Assembly (NCBI GenBank): GCA_016185345.1 | Contig: JACPNS010000008.1 | Location: 57,966-121,965, forward strand | Origin: Solirubrobacterales bacterium | GTDB taxonomy: Bacteria; Actinomycetota; Thermoleophilia; Solirubrobacterales; JACPNS01 | Direction of reading: 5' to 3' | Length of the DNA: 64,000 bases | Shown: piece after piece, positions 16,363 to 25,907 of the stretch | Position numbering within the stretch: position 1 is the first letter of the stretch | Layout of the letters: each line of letters begins with the position of its first letter | Position numbers and translations under genes: made by a program | Notes under the pieces: generated by a model | What the model was told of the DNA's origin: nothing | Databases searched by the model: none | Seen by the model: the letters and a program-made list of their open reading frames with translations, nothing else

Positions 16363-17852
16363 CGATGATCCTCGGTTTGGATTTTGTCGGATGCAAGCGC
16401 CCAGAGGTGCTGCAACGCGTAGGCCCGATACGGGCGCCAACGCTCGGCAGTCCGTGCAGCGCCGCGCGGCGAGCCGTCGAGGCCAAGTGCTTCCAGCCCA
16501 CGCCGCACGCCGAGGTCGGTGGGAAGAAATGCGTCGGGGTCGCGCAGCGCTCGCATCGCGATGTACTGCGCGGTCCAATCCCCGATCCCGGGGAGCGCGA
16601 CGAGGCGTTCATGAACGCTCTGTCGTTCCTGCGATCCGTCGAGTCTGAGCTCGCCGCTGGCGAGCTCGCTCGCGAGGCCGATAAGCGCGCGTGATCGGCT
16701 CTTTGGCATCGCGAAACTCGAAGGGTCGAGTGCGGCGACGGCGGCGGCGGTTGGGAAGAGGTGCGTGACCCCGCCCACAGGACGCTTCAGTTCGTCGCCG
16801 CACAACTCGGCCAGCCGCGCCGCTGCGGTTGAGGCTCCGCGAACCGAGACCTGCTGCCCGAGCACAGCCCGGATCGCAATCTCATCTCCGTCGACCGAGC
16901 CGGGGACGCGCAGGCCCGGGCGGCTGGCCACGCTTGCGCGAAGGAGTGGATCTTCTGAGAGCGCGGCATCGGCGGCGATCGGGTCCGCGTCGAGATCGCC
17001 GAGCCGGCGCACGCGTTCAGTTGCGGCACCCAGATCCCGGAGGTCGTCGAGTTCGAAGCGCGCACAGATGCAGTTCTCCCCGGCGCGAAGCCGGACCACA
17101 CCGGAGCCTCGAGGCAGGCGCATGCTTCGCGAACAGGTCTCGTCGTCTGCGGATTCAACGCCGGCGACCGCTCGGTGCGCGAGATAGGCATGAAGCAGCG
17201 AGAAATCAAAAGGCTTGCGTGCAACAAGCCGCAGCTCCAGCCCGCCGCGACCAGCAAGCCGCGTGGCGTGGCGTGGTTTGCGGCGAAGCTCGCCGGGCGT
17301 TGTGGCGAAGATCTCCTGCATCGTCGCGTTGAACTGGCGCACGCTTGAAAAGCCGGAGGCAAATGCGACGTCTGCGGAACTCAAGTCAGTGGTCTCAAGC
17401 AGAACGCGAGCGTTCTGCGCGCGGGCAGCGCGGGCAATTCCGAGCGGCCCTGCGCCGACCACCTCGGTCAACATCCGATGCACGTGCCGCTCGCTGAAGC
17501 CGAGCTGCGAGGCAAGCCCGGCGACGCCTTCGCGATCAACGACTCCGTCGGCGATCAGCCGCATTGCCCGGCCAACGGCGTCGGCGCGAAGGTCCCACTC
17601 GGGCGATCCCGGCGACGCGTTCGGCCAGCAGCGCTTGCATGCGCGAAAACCGGCCGACTGGGCGGCCGCCGCGGTCGCAAAGAAGCGCATGTTCGCGGCC
17701 TTCGGGGTTCGCGCCGGACAGCTCGGCCTGCAGTAGATGCCCGTGGAGGTGACGCCGGTGTAGAACCAGCCGTCGAACCGCGCGTCCTTGTCCTCGGCTG
17801 CTTGGCGGCAGCGCTCGAAGCTGGGGAGACAGGTCTCGTCGGTTCGGAACAT
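16359..17852 (-). CDS. alkA: Ada-type regulator fused to AlkA 3-methyladenine DNA glycosylase
   Basis: 497 residues, three parts. Residues ~1-80 are the Ada zinc domain with C41, C45, C72 and C75 (GIYCRPSC...RACKRC). C41 corresponds to the phosphotriester methyl-acceptor Cys of Ada. Residues ~85-180 are an AraC-type HTH (GVAGLASQLGFSERHVHRML...VAFASGFSSVRQFNATM). Residues ~200-490 are AlkA_N plus HhH-GPD glycosylase: LPGIGDWTAQY hairpin and catalytic Asp446 in LPTDLGV. It excises alkylated bases and probably self-regulates. The ATG at 17852 is preferred since upstream frame residues are not family-like. It is coupled to the MGMT gene. Confidence 0.93.
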   Translation of the reverse strand: MFRTDETCLPSFERCRQAAEDKDARFDGWFYTGVTSTGIYCRPSCPARTPKAANMRFFATAAAAQSAGFRACKRCWPNASPGSPEWDLRADAVGRAMRLIADGVVDREGVAGLASQLGFSERHVHRMLTEVVGAGPLGIARAARAQNARVLLETTDLSSADVAFASGFSSVRQFNATMQEIFATTPGELRRKPRHATRLAGRGGLELRLVARKPFDFSLLHAYLAHRAVAGVESADDETCSRSMRLPRGSGVVRLRAGENCICARFELDDLRDLGAATERVRRLGDLDADPIAADAALSEDPLLRASVASRPGLRVPGSVDGDEIAIRAVLGQQVSVRGASTAAARLAELCGDELKRPVGGVTHLFPTAAAVAALDPSSFAMPKSRSRALIGLASELASGELRLDGSQERQSVHERLVALPGIGDWTAQYIAMRALRDPDAFLPTDLGVRRGLEALGLDGSPRGAARTAERWRPYRAYALQHLWALASDKIQTEDHR

Positions 17853-18002
17853 GACGGCATCCTCGCACGACGTGATCGCGAAAGCTGGCGGATTTCGGAC
17901 ATCTTGGTTTGGACGTCCGTTCACCGCGCTCCGCGGCGCGTGTCAGACGGCCTATAGTCCGGGGAGTACGCCATCCCGAACGAATTCGTGAAACGAGAAA
18001 CG

Positions 18003-18419
18003 ATGAACCTTTTGCTCGCCACGTCGGACAACTGGTCACTTGGTGACATGTTGCTCTCGATGCTTTATTTCTTCCTCTTCATCATCTGGATCTGGATCTT
18101 CATCTCGATCGTCAGCGACGTCTTTCGTGACCATGAGCTGGGCGGAGTCGGTAAGGCAGCTTGGCTCCTCGTTCTGATCTTCCTCCCCTTCTTGAGCGCG
18201 CTGGTCTACCTGATCGCCCGCGGCGACGGCATGCGTGATCGCACCATCAAGCATGCAGTTGACATCCAAAAGGCTCAGAACGCCTACATCCGTGAAGTTG
18301 CCGGCTCACCGGTCGACGACCTCTCCAAGCTCAACGACCTGAAGAACTCCGGCGTGCTCACGCAGGAAGAGTTCGACAGGGCCAAGGGCAAGGCCCTCGC
18401 CGATCACCACGGCGAGTAA
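18003..18419 (+). CDS. PLDc_N/SHOCT-domain small membrane protein
   Basis: About 138 residues from the ATG at 18003 (a GTG at 17988 would add five). Two hydrophobic helices (MLYFFLFIIWIWIFISIV and AAWLLVLIFLPFLSALVYL) form the phospholipase-D-nuclease N-terminal-like membrane anchor. A soluble linker and a C-terminal SHOCT motif follow (LNDLKNSGVLTQEEFDRAKGKAL). These proteins are common in actinobacteria as single genes. SHOCT is thought to mediate oligomerisation. Function unknown. Divergent from the alkA operon. Confidence 0.85.
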   Translation: MNLLLATSDNWSLGDMLLSMLYFFLFIIWIWIFISIVSDVFRDHELGGVGKAAWLLVLIFLPFLSALVYLIARGDGMRDRTIKHAVDIQKAQNAYIREVAGSPVDDLSKLNDLKNSGVLTQEEFDRAKGKALADHHGE

Positions 18420-18423
18420 TCCG

Positions 18424-19212
18424 CTATTTGCCTTTGAAATTCGCCTGTCGACGTTCGGTAAATGAGAGGACGCCCTCCTGGGCGTCCTCTGTTCCGAACA
18501 GCGCATGGATTTCGGTGAGGTAGTTCGCGACGGAAGCGTCGTGGCCCTCATCGATCGCAAGATGTGCCGTGCGCAGCGCACCCCGAACAGCCAGGGGCGC
18601 TGAGCGCGTCGCGATGTATTCAGCGATCTCGGTCGCCCGCGCCAGTTCTTCGCCGGGCTCAGTGATCTCTTGAATCAGCCCGAGGCGCAGCGCCTCTTCT
18701 GCGCCGAAGTCTTCGCCGGTGAGGATCCAACGCATCGCGTTGCCCCAACCGGCCTCGCGCACGAAGCGCGTCATCGCTCCGCCGAACGGGAAAATCCCGC
18801 GCTGGACCTCGAACTGGAGAAACTTGCTGTCGGAGGCGGCGACGCGGATGTCGGCGGCGAGCATCAGCTCGATGCCCGCCGTGTAGTTCATGCCCCGTGC
18901 GGCGACGATCACGGGCGTTGTCCAGCGGGTGCCGTCGTTACGCCACGGGTCCAGACCGCCTTCGGGCACGACCTTGTCGAAGTCGCCGAACGCTCCGGCA
19001 ACGTCCGCGAGATCGAGCCCGCCGGTGAAGTGCTCGCCGTGGGCAAAGACGACGCCGACCCAGATCTCAGCGTCGTTCTCGATCTCCCCATACGCGCTGC
19101 CGAGCTCGCGGATCATCTGCATGTTGAATGCGTTGCGCTTCTCCGGGCGGTTCAAACCGACAAAAAGGATGTGATCGCGTCTCTCGATCGTCAACGTTTC
19201 GTAACTACTCAT
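18424..19212 (-). CDS. Enoyl-CoA hydratase/isomerase (crotonase) family protein
   Basis: 262 residues. Oxyanion-hole segments are AHGEHFTGGLDLADV and AARGMNYTAGIELMLAADIRVA, with FEVQRGIFPFGGAMTRF following. The Glu in FEVQRG aligns with the first catalytic Glu of classical enoyl-CoA hydratases, but the second position lies in an altered FPFGG context, so hydratase activity is uncertain. The ATG at 19212 precedes the first strand; the frame upstream is not family-like. It lies 4 bp beyond the convergent SHOCT gene. Probably part of acyl-CoA metabolism, substrate unknown. Confidence 0.88.
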   Translation of the reverse strand: MSSYETLTIERRDHILFVGLNRPEKRNAFNMQMIRELGSAYGEIENDAEIWVGVVFAHGEHFTGGLDLADVAGAFGDFDKVVPEGGLDPWRNDGTRWTTPVIVAARGMNYTAGIELMLAADIRVAASDSKFLQFEVQRGIFPFGGAMTRFVREAGWGNAMRWILTGEDFGAEEALRLGLIQEITEPGEELARATEIAEYIATRSAPLAVRGALRTAHLAIDEGHDASVANYLTEIHALFGTEDAQEGVLSFTERRQANFKGK

Positions 19213-19313
19213 CGCCAATGCTCTCCCAGCAGCACCTTCATGCCGCGCTTGATCGTCTTTGTGTGGATCAGAGTGTGTCAGCCAACCGGACATCCGGCAT
19301 TAGCAATATGAAC

Positions 19314-19343
19314 TTAACATAACGAAAAATATAACGATATATC
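19314..19343 (+). promoter_or_regulatory. Candidate promoter of padR
   Basis: TTAACA (19314-19319) is followed after 18 bp by TATATC (19338-19343), which lies inside a 14-bp palindrome. The local stretch is strikingly AT-rich for this genome. Transcription would begin near 19350, about 30 nt before the padR ATG with its GGAG site. Confidence 0.5.
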
Positions 19344-19346
19344 GTT
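19333..19346. promoter_or_regulatory. 14-bp perfect palindrome, candidate PadR operator
   Basis: AACGATATATCGTT is a perfect 14-bp palindrome overlapping the presumed -10 box of padR, 35 bp before the start codon. PadR proteins commonly repress their own gene and an adjacent exporter through AT-rich palindromes. The assignment rests on position. Confidence 0.6.
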
Positions 19347-19381
19347 GGCACATCGTGATACACCACAGTTTGGAGAAACAC

Positions 19382-19990
19382 ATGCACGATGCAAACACAC
19401 ACAACCACCACCACGGCTGCCGCCACCCCGGCCGCCCGCACCATCGACGCGACGACTTCGGCTTTGGCCCAGGCTTTGGCCCGCCGTTCGGAGGAGGCCG
19501 CGGAGGGCGAGGCGGTCGCAAACGAATGCGCCGCGGCGACGTACGCGCGGCGATCCTCGTACTGCTGGGCGAAGAACCCCGCAACGGCTATCAACTGATG
19601 CAGGAGATCGAAGAGCGCAGCGATGGCAACTGGCGCCCGAGCTCAGGCTCGATCTACCCGGCGCTCTCCCAACTTGAGGACGAAGGTCTTGTCCAGCCCG
19701 ACACAACCGAGGGCGGCAAGCGCTTCACCCTCACCGATGAGGGCGCGCAACACCTCAAGGACCACGCCGAAAAGCTCGGCGAACCATGGAAGGACCTCGG
19801 CGGCAAGCAGCAAGCCGGAGTCCGCGAAATGGCCAACGAGATCAAGCCCCTGATGGGCGCAATTGGCCAGCTCCTCCACACCGGCAGCGAGGCGGATGCC
19901 AAAAAAGGCGCTGGGGTCCTTGCCGATGCGCGGCGCAAGATCTACGCGATTCTCGCCGAATCAAGCACGCATGAGGAAGTAGAAAGCTGA
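19382..19990 (+). CDS. PadR-family transcriptional regulator
   Basis: 202 residues from the ATG at 19382, which has GGAG about 8 nt upstream. The N-terminal ~45 residues are a low-complexity His/Gly/Arg tract (HNHHHGCRHPGRPHHRR, then GPGFGPPFGGGRGG), a possible metal-binding or flexible tail. The PadR winged helix follows (GDVRAAILVLLGEEPRNGYQL...SSGSIYPALSQLEDEGLV...RFTLTDEG), with a C-terminal helical dimerisation region. It probably represses itself and the downstream MMPL exporter. The palindrome in its promoter supports autoregulation. Confidence 0.92.
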   Translation: MHDANTHNHHHGCRHPGRPHHRRDDFGFGPGFGPPFGGGRGGRGGRKRMRRGDVRAAILVLLGEEPRNGYQLMQEIEERSDGNWRPSSGSIYPALSQLEDEGLVQPDTTEGGKRFTLTDEGAQHLKDHAEKLGEPWKDLGGKQQAGVREMANEIKPLMGAIGQLLHTGSEADAKKGAGVLADARRKIYAILAESSTHEEVES

Positions 19991-20015
19991 GCACTCGAAC
20001 ACGATCGAAGAATGC

Positions 20016-20045
20016 GAGGCCGGTGCGGATTGCTGCATCGGCCTC
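20016..20045 (+). other. 11-bp hairpin between padR and the MMPL gene
   Basis: GAGGCCGGTGC (20016-20026) pairs with GCATCGGCCTC (20035-20045), with one G-T wobble and an 8-nt loop. No T-run follows, so read-through into the exporter gene seems likely. It could stabilise the padR message or partly attenuate transcription. Confidence 0.4.
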
Positions 20046-20120
20046 CTTCCAAATACATTTCGTAACCTGAATGTTCCCCGGAATTGCTCGCCATCGACTT
20101 ATTAGGAGATTTCCCCCAGC

Positions 20121-22523
20121 ATGCGCTCTTTTGCAACCTGGATCACCCGTCACCGCAGGCCCGTCGTCTTTGCGTGGATCGTGATCGTCTTTGCCACCGG
20201 CTTCGCAGCCGCGCAGGTCGGCTCGGACTTCAAGGAGGACTTCAACCTCCCCAAGTCGGACTCGCAGAAGGCGCTCACGCTCCTCGAGGACAACTATCCG
20301 TCCCAGGCCGGCGACACCGGACAGATTGTCTTCGACGCCAAGGATGGCCTCGAAGATCCAGCGGTGAAGGCCAAGATCACTTCGGCGCTCGACAAGATCG
20401 CCAAGCTCGACGGGATCAGCGACATCACCTCGCCGTACGGCCCCGAAGGTGCCGTTCAGATCTCCGCAGTCGGAGCCGCGAAGGGACAGATCGGCTTCGC
20501 GACCGTCAACTGGTCCGAACCGATCAGCATGGACAAGGTCGAGGCGCAGGTCGATCCGGTCCTGAAAATCATCGATGAGGCGCGTAAACCGGACCTCGAC
20601 ATCCAGGCCGGTGGAAATCCGTTCATCACCGCCCAGCAGTCAGAGAGCAGCGCCAGCGAAACGGTCGGCGTCACGGCCGCGATGCTCGTTCTGTTCATCA
20701 TGTTCGGCACGCTCCTCGCGATGGGCATGCCGATCATCACCGCGCTGCTCGCGGTCGGTACGGCGTCGTCACTGATCACGCTGTCCTCACAAGTCTTCAC
20801 GACGGCGCAGTTCGCCACGTTCCTGTCCGTGATGATCGGACTCGGGGTCGGGATCGACTACGCGTTGTTCATAATCACGCGTTTTCGGCAGGGTTTGCGT
20901 GAAGGCGTCGATCCGCGCGAAGCCGTCATCACCGCGATGGATACTGCCGGCCGCGCAGTCATGTTCGCGGGCATCACCGTGATGATCGCGCTGCTCGGGC
21001 TGTTCCTCGTCGGCATCTCGTTCCTGCATGGTCCGGCGATCGCCGCTTCAGTAACCGTGCTGCTCACGATGTCCGCGGCGCTGACGCTGTTGCCGTCGCT
21101 GCTGACGATCGCCGGCCACAAGATCAACGATCCGTTCTACGAAGTTCTCCTCGCTGCGGTCAAGCGCAACTTCCGCAAGCTCAAAAGCAAGAGCACGCTG
21201 TTCGGGGGCATCATCTCGTTGCCGCTGCTCCTGCTGCAGGGCCTCCTGCTTCCGCTCTCATACCTCTTCTACGCAATCGTGATCTGGATGCCCTCGAAGG
21301 TCCTCACGCTCCTTCGCGTCCCAGTCCCGTCGCGAAAGCGCGACGTGCTCCAGAGTGACGAGCTCGCCCACCCGCGCTGGCACAAGTGGTCGGCGATGGT
21401 CCAGCGTCGGCCGTGGCCGGTGGCGATCGTTTCCCTCACCATCCTCTGCGTGCTCGCTATCCCGGCTTTTTCGCTTCAGCTCGGCGTCGCCGACTCGGGT
21501 ACGGACCCGGCCGACACGACCACCCGCAAGGCCTACGACCTCCTGGCCAAGGGGTTCGGACCCGGATTCAATGGACCACTGACGATCGTCGTTGAGAACT
21601 CGGCGGGCGAAGCGAAGCTGACCGCGCTGAGCAGGGATTTTGAGAGCAATCCAAACATCGCCGCGGTCACGCCTCCGGTCCCGAGTCCCAACGGGAAGAT
21701 TTCACTGATCACCGTCTATCCCAAGACATCGCCGCAGAGCCAGTTGACGAACGAACTCGTGAAGGACATTCGCGCGAACAATCTCGCGAGCCTGAACGCG
21801 GCCGGAGTCTCGGCTCACATCGCGGGCATCACCGCGGTCTTCGACGACTTCTCGACGCTGATCGCCAAGCGACTGCCGTACTTCATAGGCGCCGTCGTGT
21901 TGCTCTCGGCACTGCTGCTGCTGGCAATTTTCCGCTCGATCGCAATCCCGATCAAGGCGGTCGTGATGAACCTGCTCGGGATCCTCGCCGCCTTCGGCGT
22001 GGTCGTCGCGATCTTCCAATGGGGTTGGGGCGCGGACCTGATTGGCGTAACAAGTACGGCGCCCATCATCGCCTTCTTACCGGTGATGATGTTCGCGATC
22101 GTCTTCGGCCTCTCAATGGACTACGAGGTCTTCCTGATGAGTCGCATCCACGAAGAGTGGGAGCGACGCGGGGACGCCGAGGAGGCCGTAGTCGAAGGCA
22201 TGGCTGCAACGGGCGGTGTGATCACCGCGGCGGCCGTGATCATGATCTCGTTGTTCGCGTCGTTCGCGGCGTTGTCTGGTGACCTGACGACCAAGTTGTT
22301 CGGCGTCGGGCTTGCAACGACGATCTTTCTCGACGCGTTCCTGATCCGCTCGGCGCTCGTGCCGGCGGTGATGGCAATTCTCGGTGAGAAGGCCTGGTAC
22401 ATCCCGAAGTGGCTCGACCGGATCACGCCAAAGCTCAACGTCGAGCCGCCCGAGACGCTTCACACGGATGCCGAAACCGGAAAAACGGTCCACGTCGAGC
22501 CGCCACCCACTGCGCAGCCATAG
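20121..22523 (+). CDS. MMPL/RND-family transporter
   Basis: 800 residues with the MMPL layout: one N-terminal TM helix (WITRHRRPVVFAWIVIVFATGF), a periplasmic-side domain (~35-190), five TM helices (~190-330) and a cytosolic loop with further hydrophobic stretches. A second TM helix (VAIVSLTILCVLAIPAF), a second external domain and five more helices follow. Conserved membrane motifs GLGVGIDYALFIITRFR and FGLSMDYEVFLMSRI match the proton-relay Asp-Tyr pairs of MmpL proteins. Drives proton-coupled export of lipids or drugs. Control by the upstream PadR is likely. AGGAG lies about 14 nt before the ATG. Confidence 0.93.
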   Translation: MRSFATWITRHRRPVVFAWIVIVFATGFAAAQVGSDFKEDFNLPKSDSQKALTLLEDNYPSQAGDTGQIVFDAKDGLEDPAVKAKITSALDKIAKLDGISDITSPYGPEGAVQISAVGAAKGQIGFATVNWSEPISMDKVEAQVDPVLKIIDEARKPDLDIQAGGNPFITAQQSESSASETVGVTAAMLVLFIMFGTLLAMGMPIITALLAVGTASSLITLSSQVFTTAQFATFLSVMIGLGVGIDYALFIITRFRQGLREGVDPREAVITAMDTAGRAVMFAGITVMIALLGLFLVGISFLHGPAIAASVTVLLTMSAALTLLPSLLTIAGHKINDPFYEVLLAAVKRNFRKLKSKSTLFGGIISLPLLLLQGLLLPLSYLFYAIVIWMPSKVLTLLRVPVPSRKRDVLQSDELAHPRWHKWSAMVQRRPWPVAIVSLTILCVLAIPAFSLQLGVADSGTDPADTTTRKAYDLLAKGFGPGFNGPLTIVVENSAGEAKLTALSRDFESNPNIAAVTPPVPSPNGKISLITVYPKTSPQSQLTNELVKDIRANNLASLNAAGVSAHIAGITAVFDDFSTLIAKRLPYFIGAVVLLSALLLLAIFRSIAIPIKAVVMNLLGILAAFGVVVAIFQWGWGADLIGVTSTAPIIAFLPVMMFAIVFGLSMDYEVFLMSRIHEEWERRGDAEEAVVEGMAATGGVITAAAVIMISLFASFAALSGDLTTKLFGVGLATTIFLDAFLIRSALVPAVMAILGEKAWYIPKWLDRITPKLNVEPPETLHTDAETGKTVHVEPPPTAQP

Positions 22524-22547
22524 CTGAAATTCCGTATGCTGCGGCGC

Positions 22548-23351
22548 ATGGACGTCGCAGCATTTAAGGAAGGTCAAAAGACAGTCTGGTCGCTGGGCGA
22601 GTTCGCCGACATCGCGTCGATGATCCGACCGGCATCGGAGACAATCATGGACAAGGCCGGCGTGCAGAGCGGGGACACCCTGCTCGACGTCGCCTGCGGA
22701 ACAGGAAATCTCGCGATCCCGGCAGCCCAGCGCGGCGCGATCGTGGCAGGCATCGACATCACGCCCAAGCTGGTGGAGATCTGCCGCAACGAGGCGGCAG
22801 CGGCCGGACTGTCGATTGACATTCGCGAAGGCGACGCCGAAGCGCTTGACTTCCCGGACGATTCATTCAACAAAGTGATCTCAGTCTTCGGGATGATGTT
22901 CGCCCCGCAGCACGAGCTTGCGGCCTCCGAAATGGTTCGCGTCTGCGAACCCAGCGGCACCGTCGCGATCACCACCTGGACGGTCGAGGGCATGAACGGC
23001 AGGTTGTTCGGCGTGATGGGCAACCACATGCCGCCTCCACCGGAAGGCATGCAGACCCCGTACCACTGGGGGACCGAGGAGCACGTGCGCGAGATGTTCG
23101 AAGACTCGATCCAGTGGAGCTTCTCCCGCGAGCTCGTCAGCTTCCGCGCCGAAGACGCCGCCAAGTGGTACGAGTTCATGGAAGAGAAGCTCGGCCCGTT
23201 GGTGATGGCCCGCGCGGCGCTCGAACCCCAGGGCAAGTACGAGGCGCTGCGCGAGGACCTGATCGCGCACTACGAGACGTTCAACACAGCTACCGACGGC
23301 AGCTTCAACGGCGAGGCTGAGTACCTGCTGGCCGTCGGCCGACTGCCCTAA
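22548..23351 (+). CDS. Class I SAM-dependent methyltransferase
   Basis: About 267 residues (an ATG at 22536 would add four). SAM motif I is [10 protein letters not shown], the acidic strand-2 end is AGIDITP, and motif II/III regions are [18 protein letters not shown] and [16 protein letters not shown], as in UbiE-like methyltransferases. A variable C-terminal half ([15 protein letters not shown]...) probably gives substrate choice. It follows the MMPL gene by about 25 bp and may be co-transcribed with it. Substrate unknown. Confidence 0.88.
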   Translation: MDVAAFKEGQKTVWSLGEFADIASMIRPASETIMDKAGVQSGDTLLDVACGTGNLAIPAAQRGAIVAGIDITPKLVEICRNEAAAAGLSIDIREGDAEALDFPDDSFNKVISVFGMMFAPQHELAASEMVRVCEPSGTVAITTWTVEGMNGRLFGVMGNHMPPPPEGMQTPYHWGTEEHVREMFEDSIQWSFSRELVSFRAEDAAKWYEFMEEKLGPLVMARAALEPQGKYEALREDLIAHYETFNTATDGSFNGEAEYLLAVGRLP

Positions 23352-24769
23352 GCGTTGTTGATCATCACGTGCTTGATCTCGGTGTAGTCCTCTAGCGAGT
23401 ACATCGAGAGGTCCTTGCCATAGCCCGACTGCTTGTATCCGCCGTGGGGCATCTCGGAGACCAGCGGCATGTGGTCGTTCACCCACACGCAGCCAAAGTC
23501 GAGTGACTTGGCGGCGCGCATGGCGCGGCCGATGTCCCGCGTCCACACTGAAGCTGCAAGGCCATAGTCGACGCCGTTGGCGTATTCGATGGCCTGCTCC
23601 TCGCTGTCGAACTTCTGCACCGTCACGACCGGGCCGAAGATCTCGCGCTGGACCACTTCGTCGTCCTGAGCGAGGTTCGCGACGACCGTCGGTTCAAGGA
23701 AGAATCCGGCGTCGCCAATCTCTTTGCCGCCGGTCACGATCTCGGCGTGGCCCGGAACGCGCGAGAGGAATCCCTCGACGCGCTCGCGCTGCACCCCGGA
23801 GACGAGCGGACCCATCTCGGTCTCGGCGTCCTGCGGATCGCCGACCTTCACGGCCTTGGCCGCGTCGGCCAGTCCAGACACGAACTCGTCGTAGATCTTC
23901 GGACCTGCGAGAACGCGCGAAGCAGCGGTGCAGTCCTGGCCGGTGTTGTAGTAGCCGCCGATTTGAACGCCCTCGATGACTGCCTCGAGATCTGCGTCAT
24001 CAAACACCACGACCGGCGCCTTGCCGCCGAGCTCAAGATGCACGCGCTTCAAAGAATCCGCCGCCGCCTTGGCGATCCACTTTCCGGTGCCAACCGATCC
24101 GGTCAAGGAGACCATCGACACGTCGGGGTGGGTGACCAGATGCTGACCGACCGGGTCGCCATGACCAAAGACCACGTTGAAGACGCCGTCGGGCACGTGC
24201 TCGGAAACGACCTGCGCAAGCAACTGCGATGAAACCGGGGTGAACTCAGATGGCTTGAGCACGATCGTGTTGCCGCCGGCAAGCGCCGGGCCAATTTTCC
24301 ACGCCGCCATCAACAGCGGGTAGTTCCACGGCGCGATCTGCCCGACCACGCCGACGGGCTCGCGGCGAATCATCGAGGTGTAGCCGTCCATGTACTCGCC
24401 CGCTGCCTTGCCCTCCATGTTTCGGCATGCTCCCGCGAAGAAGCGCAGGCAGTCAACGACCTGCGGGATCTCTTCCTTGGCGTACTCGATCGGCTTTCCG
24501 ACGTTGTCAGATTCCAGTTGCGCGAATTCATCAGCCCGCGCCTCAATTGAGTCAGCGATTTTCAGCATCGCCAGGGAGCGCTCCTGCGGAGTGGTAACCG
24601 ACCACTTCTCGAACGCCGACTTCGCAGCGGCGACGGCCGCATCGACCTCCGATGTCTCGGAAGTTGGCGCAGTCGCGATCGCGCTACCGGTCGCCGGGTT
24701 CAGGACATCCTCGGTTGCGTTGGCGGCAACTGACTTGCCGCCGATGAAGTTCTCGATCGTTGTGGTCAT
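23348..24769 (-). CDS. Aldehyde dehydrogenase, gamma-aminobutyraldehyde dehydrogenase type
   Basis: 473-residue NAD(P)-dependent ALDH. Catalytic Cys280 lies in [10 protein letters not shown], the general base Glu246 in LELGGK, Asn149 in PWNYP and the cofactor Lys172 in LKPSE. The GQDCTA context, instead of the usual GQxCxA, and the [17 protein letters not shown] segment are typical of the PatD/Prr group that oxidises 4-aminobutanal to GABA. The ATG at 24769 directly precedes the first strand. It is the last gene of the four-gene amine operon, 14 bp after alanine dehydrogenase. Substrate assignment rests on family resemblance plus the aminotransferase neighbour. Confidence 0.88.
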   Translation of the reverse strand: MTTTIENFIGGKSVAANATEDVLNPATGSAIATAPTSETSEVDAAVAAAKSAFEKWSVTTPQERSLAMLKIADSIEARADEFAQLESDNVGKPIEYAKEEIPQVVDCLRFFAGACRNMEGKAAGEYMDGYTSMIRREPVGVVGQIAPWNYPLLMAAWKIGPALAGGNTIVLKPSEFTPVSSQLLAQVVSEHVPDGVFNVVFGHGDPVGQHLVTHPDVSMVSLTGSVGTGKWIAKAAADSLKRVHLELGGKAPVVVFDDADLEAVIEGVQIGGYYNTGQDCTAASRVLAGPKIYDEFVSGLADAAKAVKVGDPQDAETEMGPLVSGVQRERVEGFLSRVPGHAEIVTGGKEIGDAGFFLEPTVVANLAQDDEVVQREIFGPVVTVQKFDSEEQAIEYANGVDYGLAASVWTRDIGRAMRAAKSLDFGCVWVNDHMPLVSEMPHGGYKQSGYGKDLSMYSLEDYTEIKHVMINNA

Positions 24770-24783
24770 GGCGGTGTGCCTTT

Positions 24784-25896
24784 CTACAGCAGCTTGTACG
24801 GAGCGTGGTACTCGGCGCCGACGGCTTCGGCGACGGGCTGGTTGGTGATTTTGCCCTTGGCGACGTTGATGCCGGGGCTGAGGCCCGGGTCCAGTCGGCA
24901 TGCTTCCTTCACGCCATGGTTGGCGAGCATCAGGATGTACGGCAGCGTGGCGTTGGTCAGCGCGTACGTGGCCGTAATCGGCACGGCGCCCGGCATGTTC
25001 GCCACGCAGTAGTGCAGGATCCCGTCGACCTCGTAAGTTGGGTCCGAGTGGGTGGTTGGTTTGGAAGTTTCGAAGCAGCCGCCCTGGTCAATCGCAACAT
25101 CAACCAGCACCGTCCCGGGCTTCATCAGCTGGAGCTGTTCGCGCGTGATCACGTGCGGAGCCTTTGCGCCGTGAACGAGAACCGATCCGATTACGAGGTC
25201 GACTGTGGGCAGCATCTGCTCTATCGCCAGGGTCGAGCTGTGGACGGTCGATGCCCGCCCGTCAAAGATCGACTCGAGCTCGCGGAGGCGCGGAATCGAC
25301 ATGTCGAACACGAAAGTGTCCGCCTGCATTCCGATCGCGATGTTTGCCGCATTAAGGCCGACCACACCGCCTCCGATCACCATCACATTTGCGGCGGCGA
25401 CGCCCGGGACGCCCCCGAGCAGCATTCCGCGCCCGCCCATCGGCTTCTCCAGCATGAACGCCCCGCTCTGCGTTGCGAGCTTCCCGGCGATCTCACTCAT
25501 CGGTGCAAGTAGCGGCAGGCGGCCCAACTTGTCCTCAACGGTTTCGTAGGCGATGCACGTCGCTCCGCTCTCAACCAAACCCTGGGCGAGTTCGGGTACC
25601 GGCGCAAGGTGCAGATAGGTGAAGAGCACCTGGTCCTTGCGCAGCATCTTCACTTCCTCGGGTTGCGGCTCCTTGACTCCGAGGATCATGTCGGCCTCGG
25701 CGAAAACGGCCACGGCATCGGGAAGGATCTTCGCGCCCTGAGCGGCAAAATCGCCGTCTGAGAGGGAGCTGCCGTCGCCGGCGCCGGATTGGATCAGCAC
25801 CTCGTGTCCGTACTCGGTCAGCTCGCGCACGCCTACGGGCGTCAAAGCGACGCGGTACTCATCGGTCTTGATTTCTGTGGGTACTCCGACCTTCAC
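24784..25896 (-). CDS. ald: Alanine dehydrogenase
   Basis: 370 residues, the usual Ald length. It catalyses L-alanine + NAD+ + H2O to pyruvate + NH4+ + NADH. K75, H96 (TYLHLAP) and D270 (VDVAIDQGG) fall exactly where the catalytic residues of characterised alanine dehydrogenases lie. The NAD Rossmann motif is VIGGGVVG with an acidic strand end (FDMS). The N-terminus [20 protein letters not shown] is diagnostic. Within this operon it can return pyruvate to the pyruvate-dependent aminotransferase and release the amine nitrogen as ammonium. Confidence 0.95.
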   Translation of the reverse strand: MKVGVPTEIKTDEYRVALTPVGVRELTEYGHEVLIQSGAGDGSSLSDGDFAAQGAKILPDAVAVFAEADMILGVKEPQPEEVKMLRKDQVLFTYLHLAPVPELAQGLVESGATCIAYETVEDKLGRLPLLAPMSEIAGKLATQSGAFMLEKPMGGRGMLLGGVPGVAAANVMVIGGGVVGLNAANIAIGMQADTFVFDMSIPRLRELESIFDGRASTVHSSTLAIEQMLPTVDLVIGSVLVHGAKAPHVITREQLQLMKPGTVLVDVAIDQGGCFETSKPTTHSDPTYEVDGILHYCVANMPGAVPITATYALTNATLPYILMLANHGVKEACRLDPGLSPGINVAKGKITNQPVAEAVGAEYHAPYKLL

Positions 25897-25907
25897 GACA
25901 CATCTCC

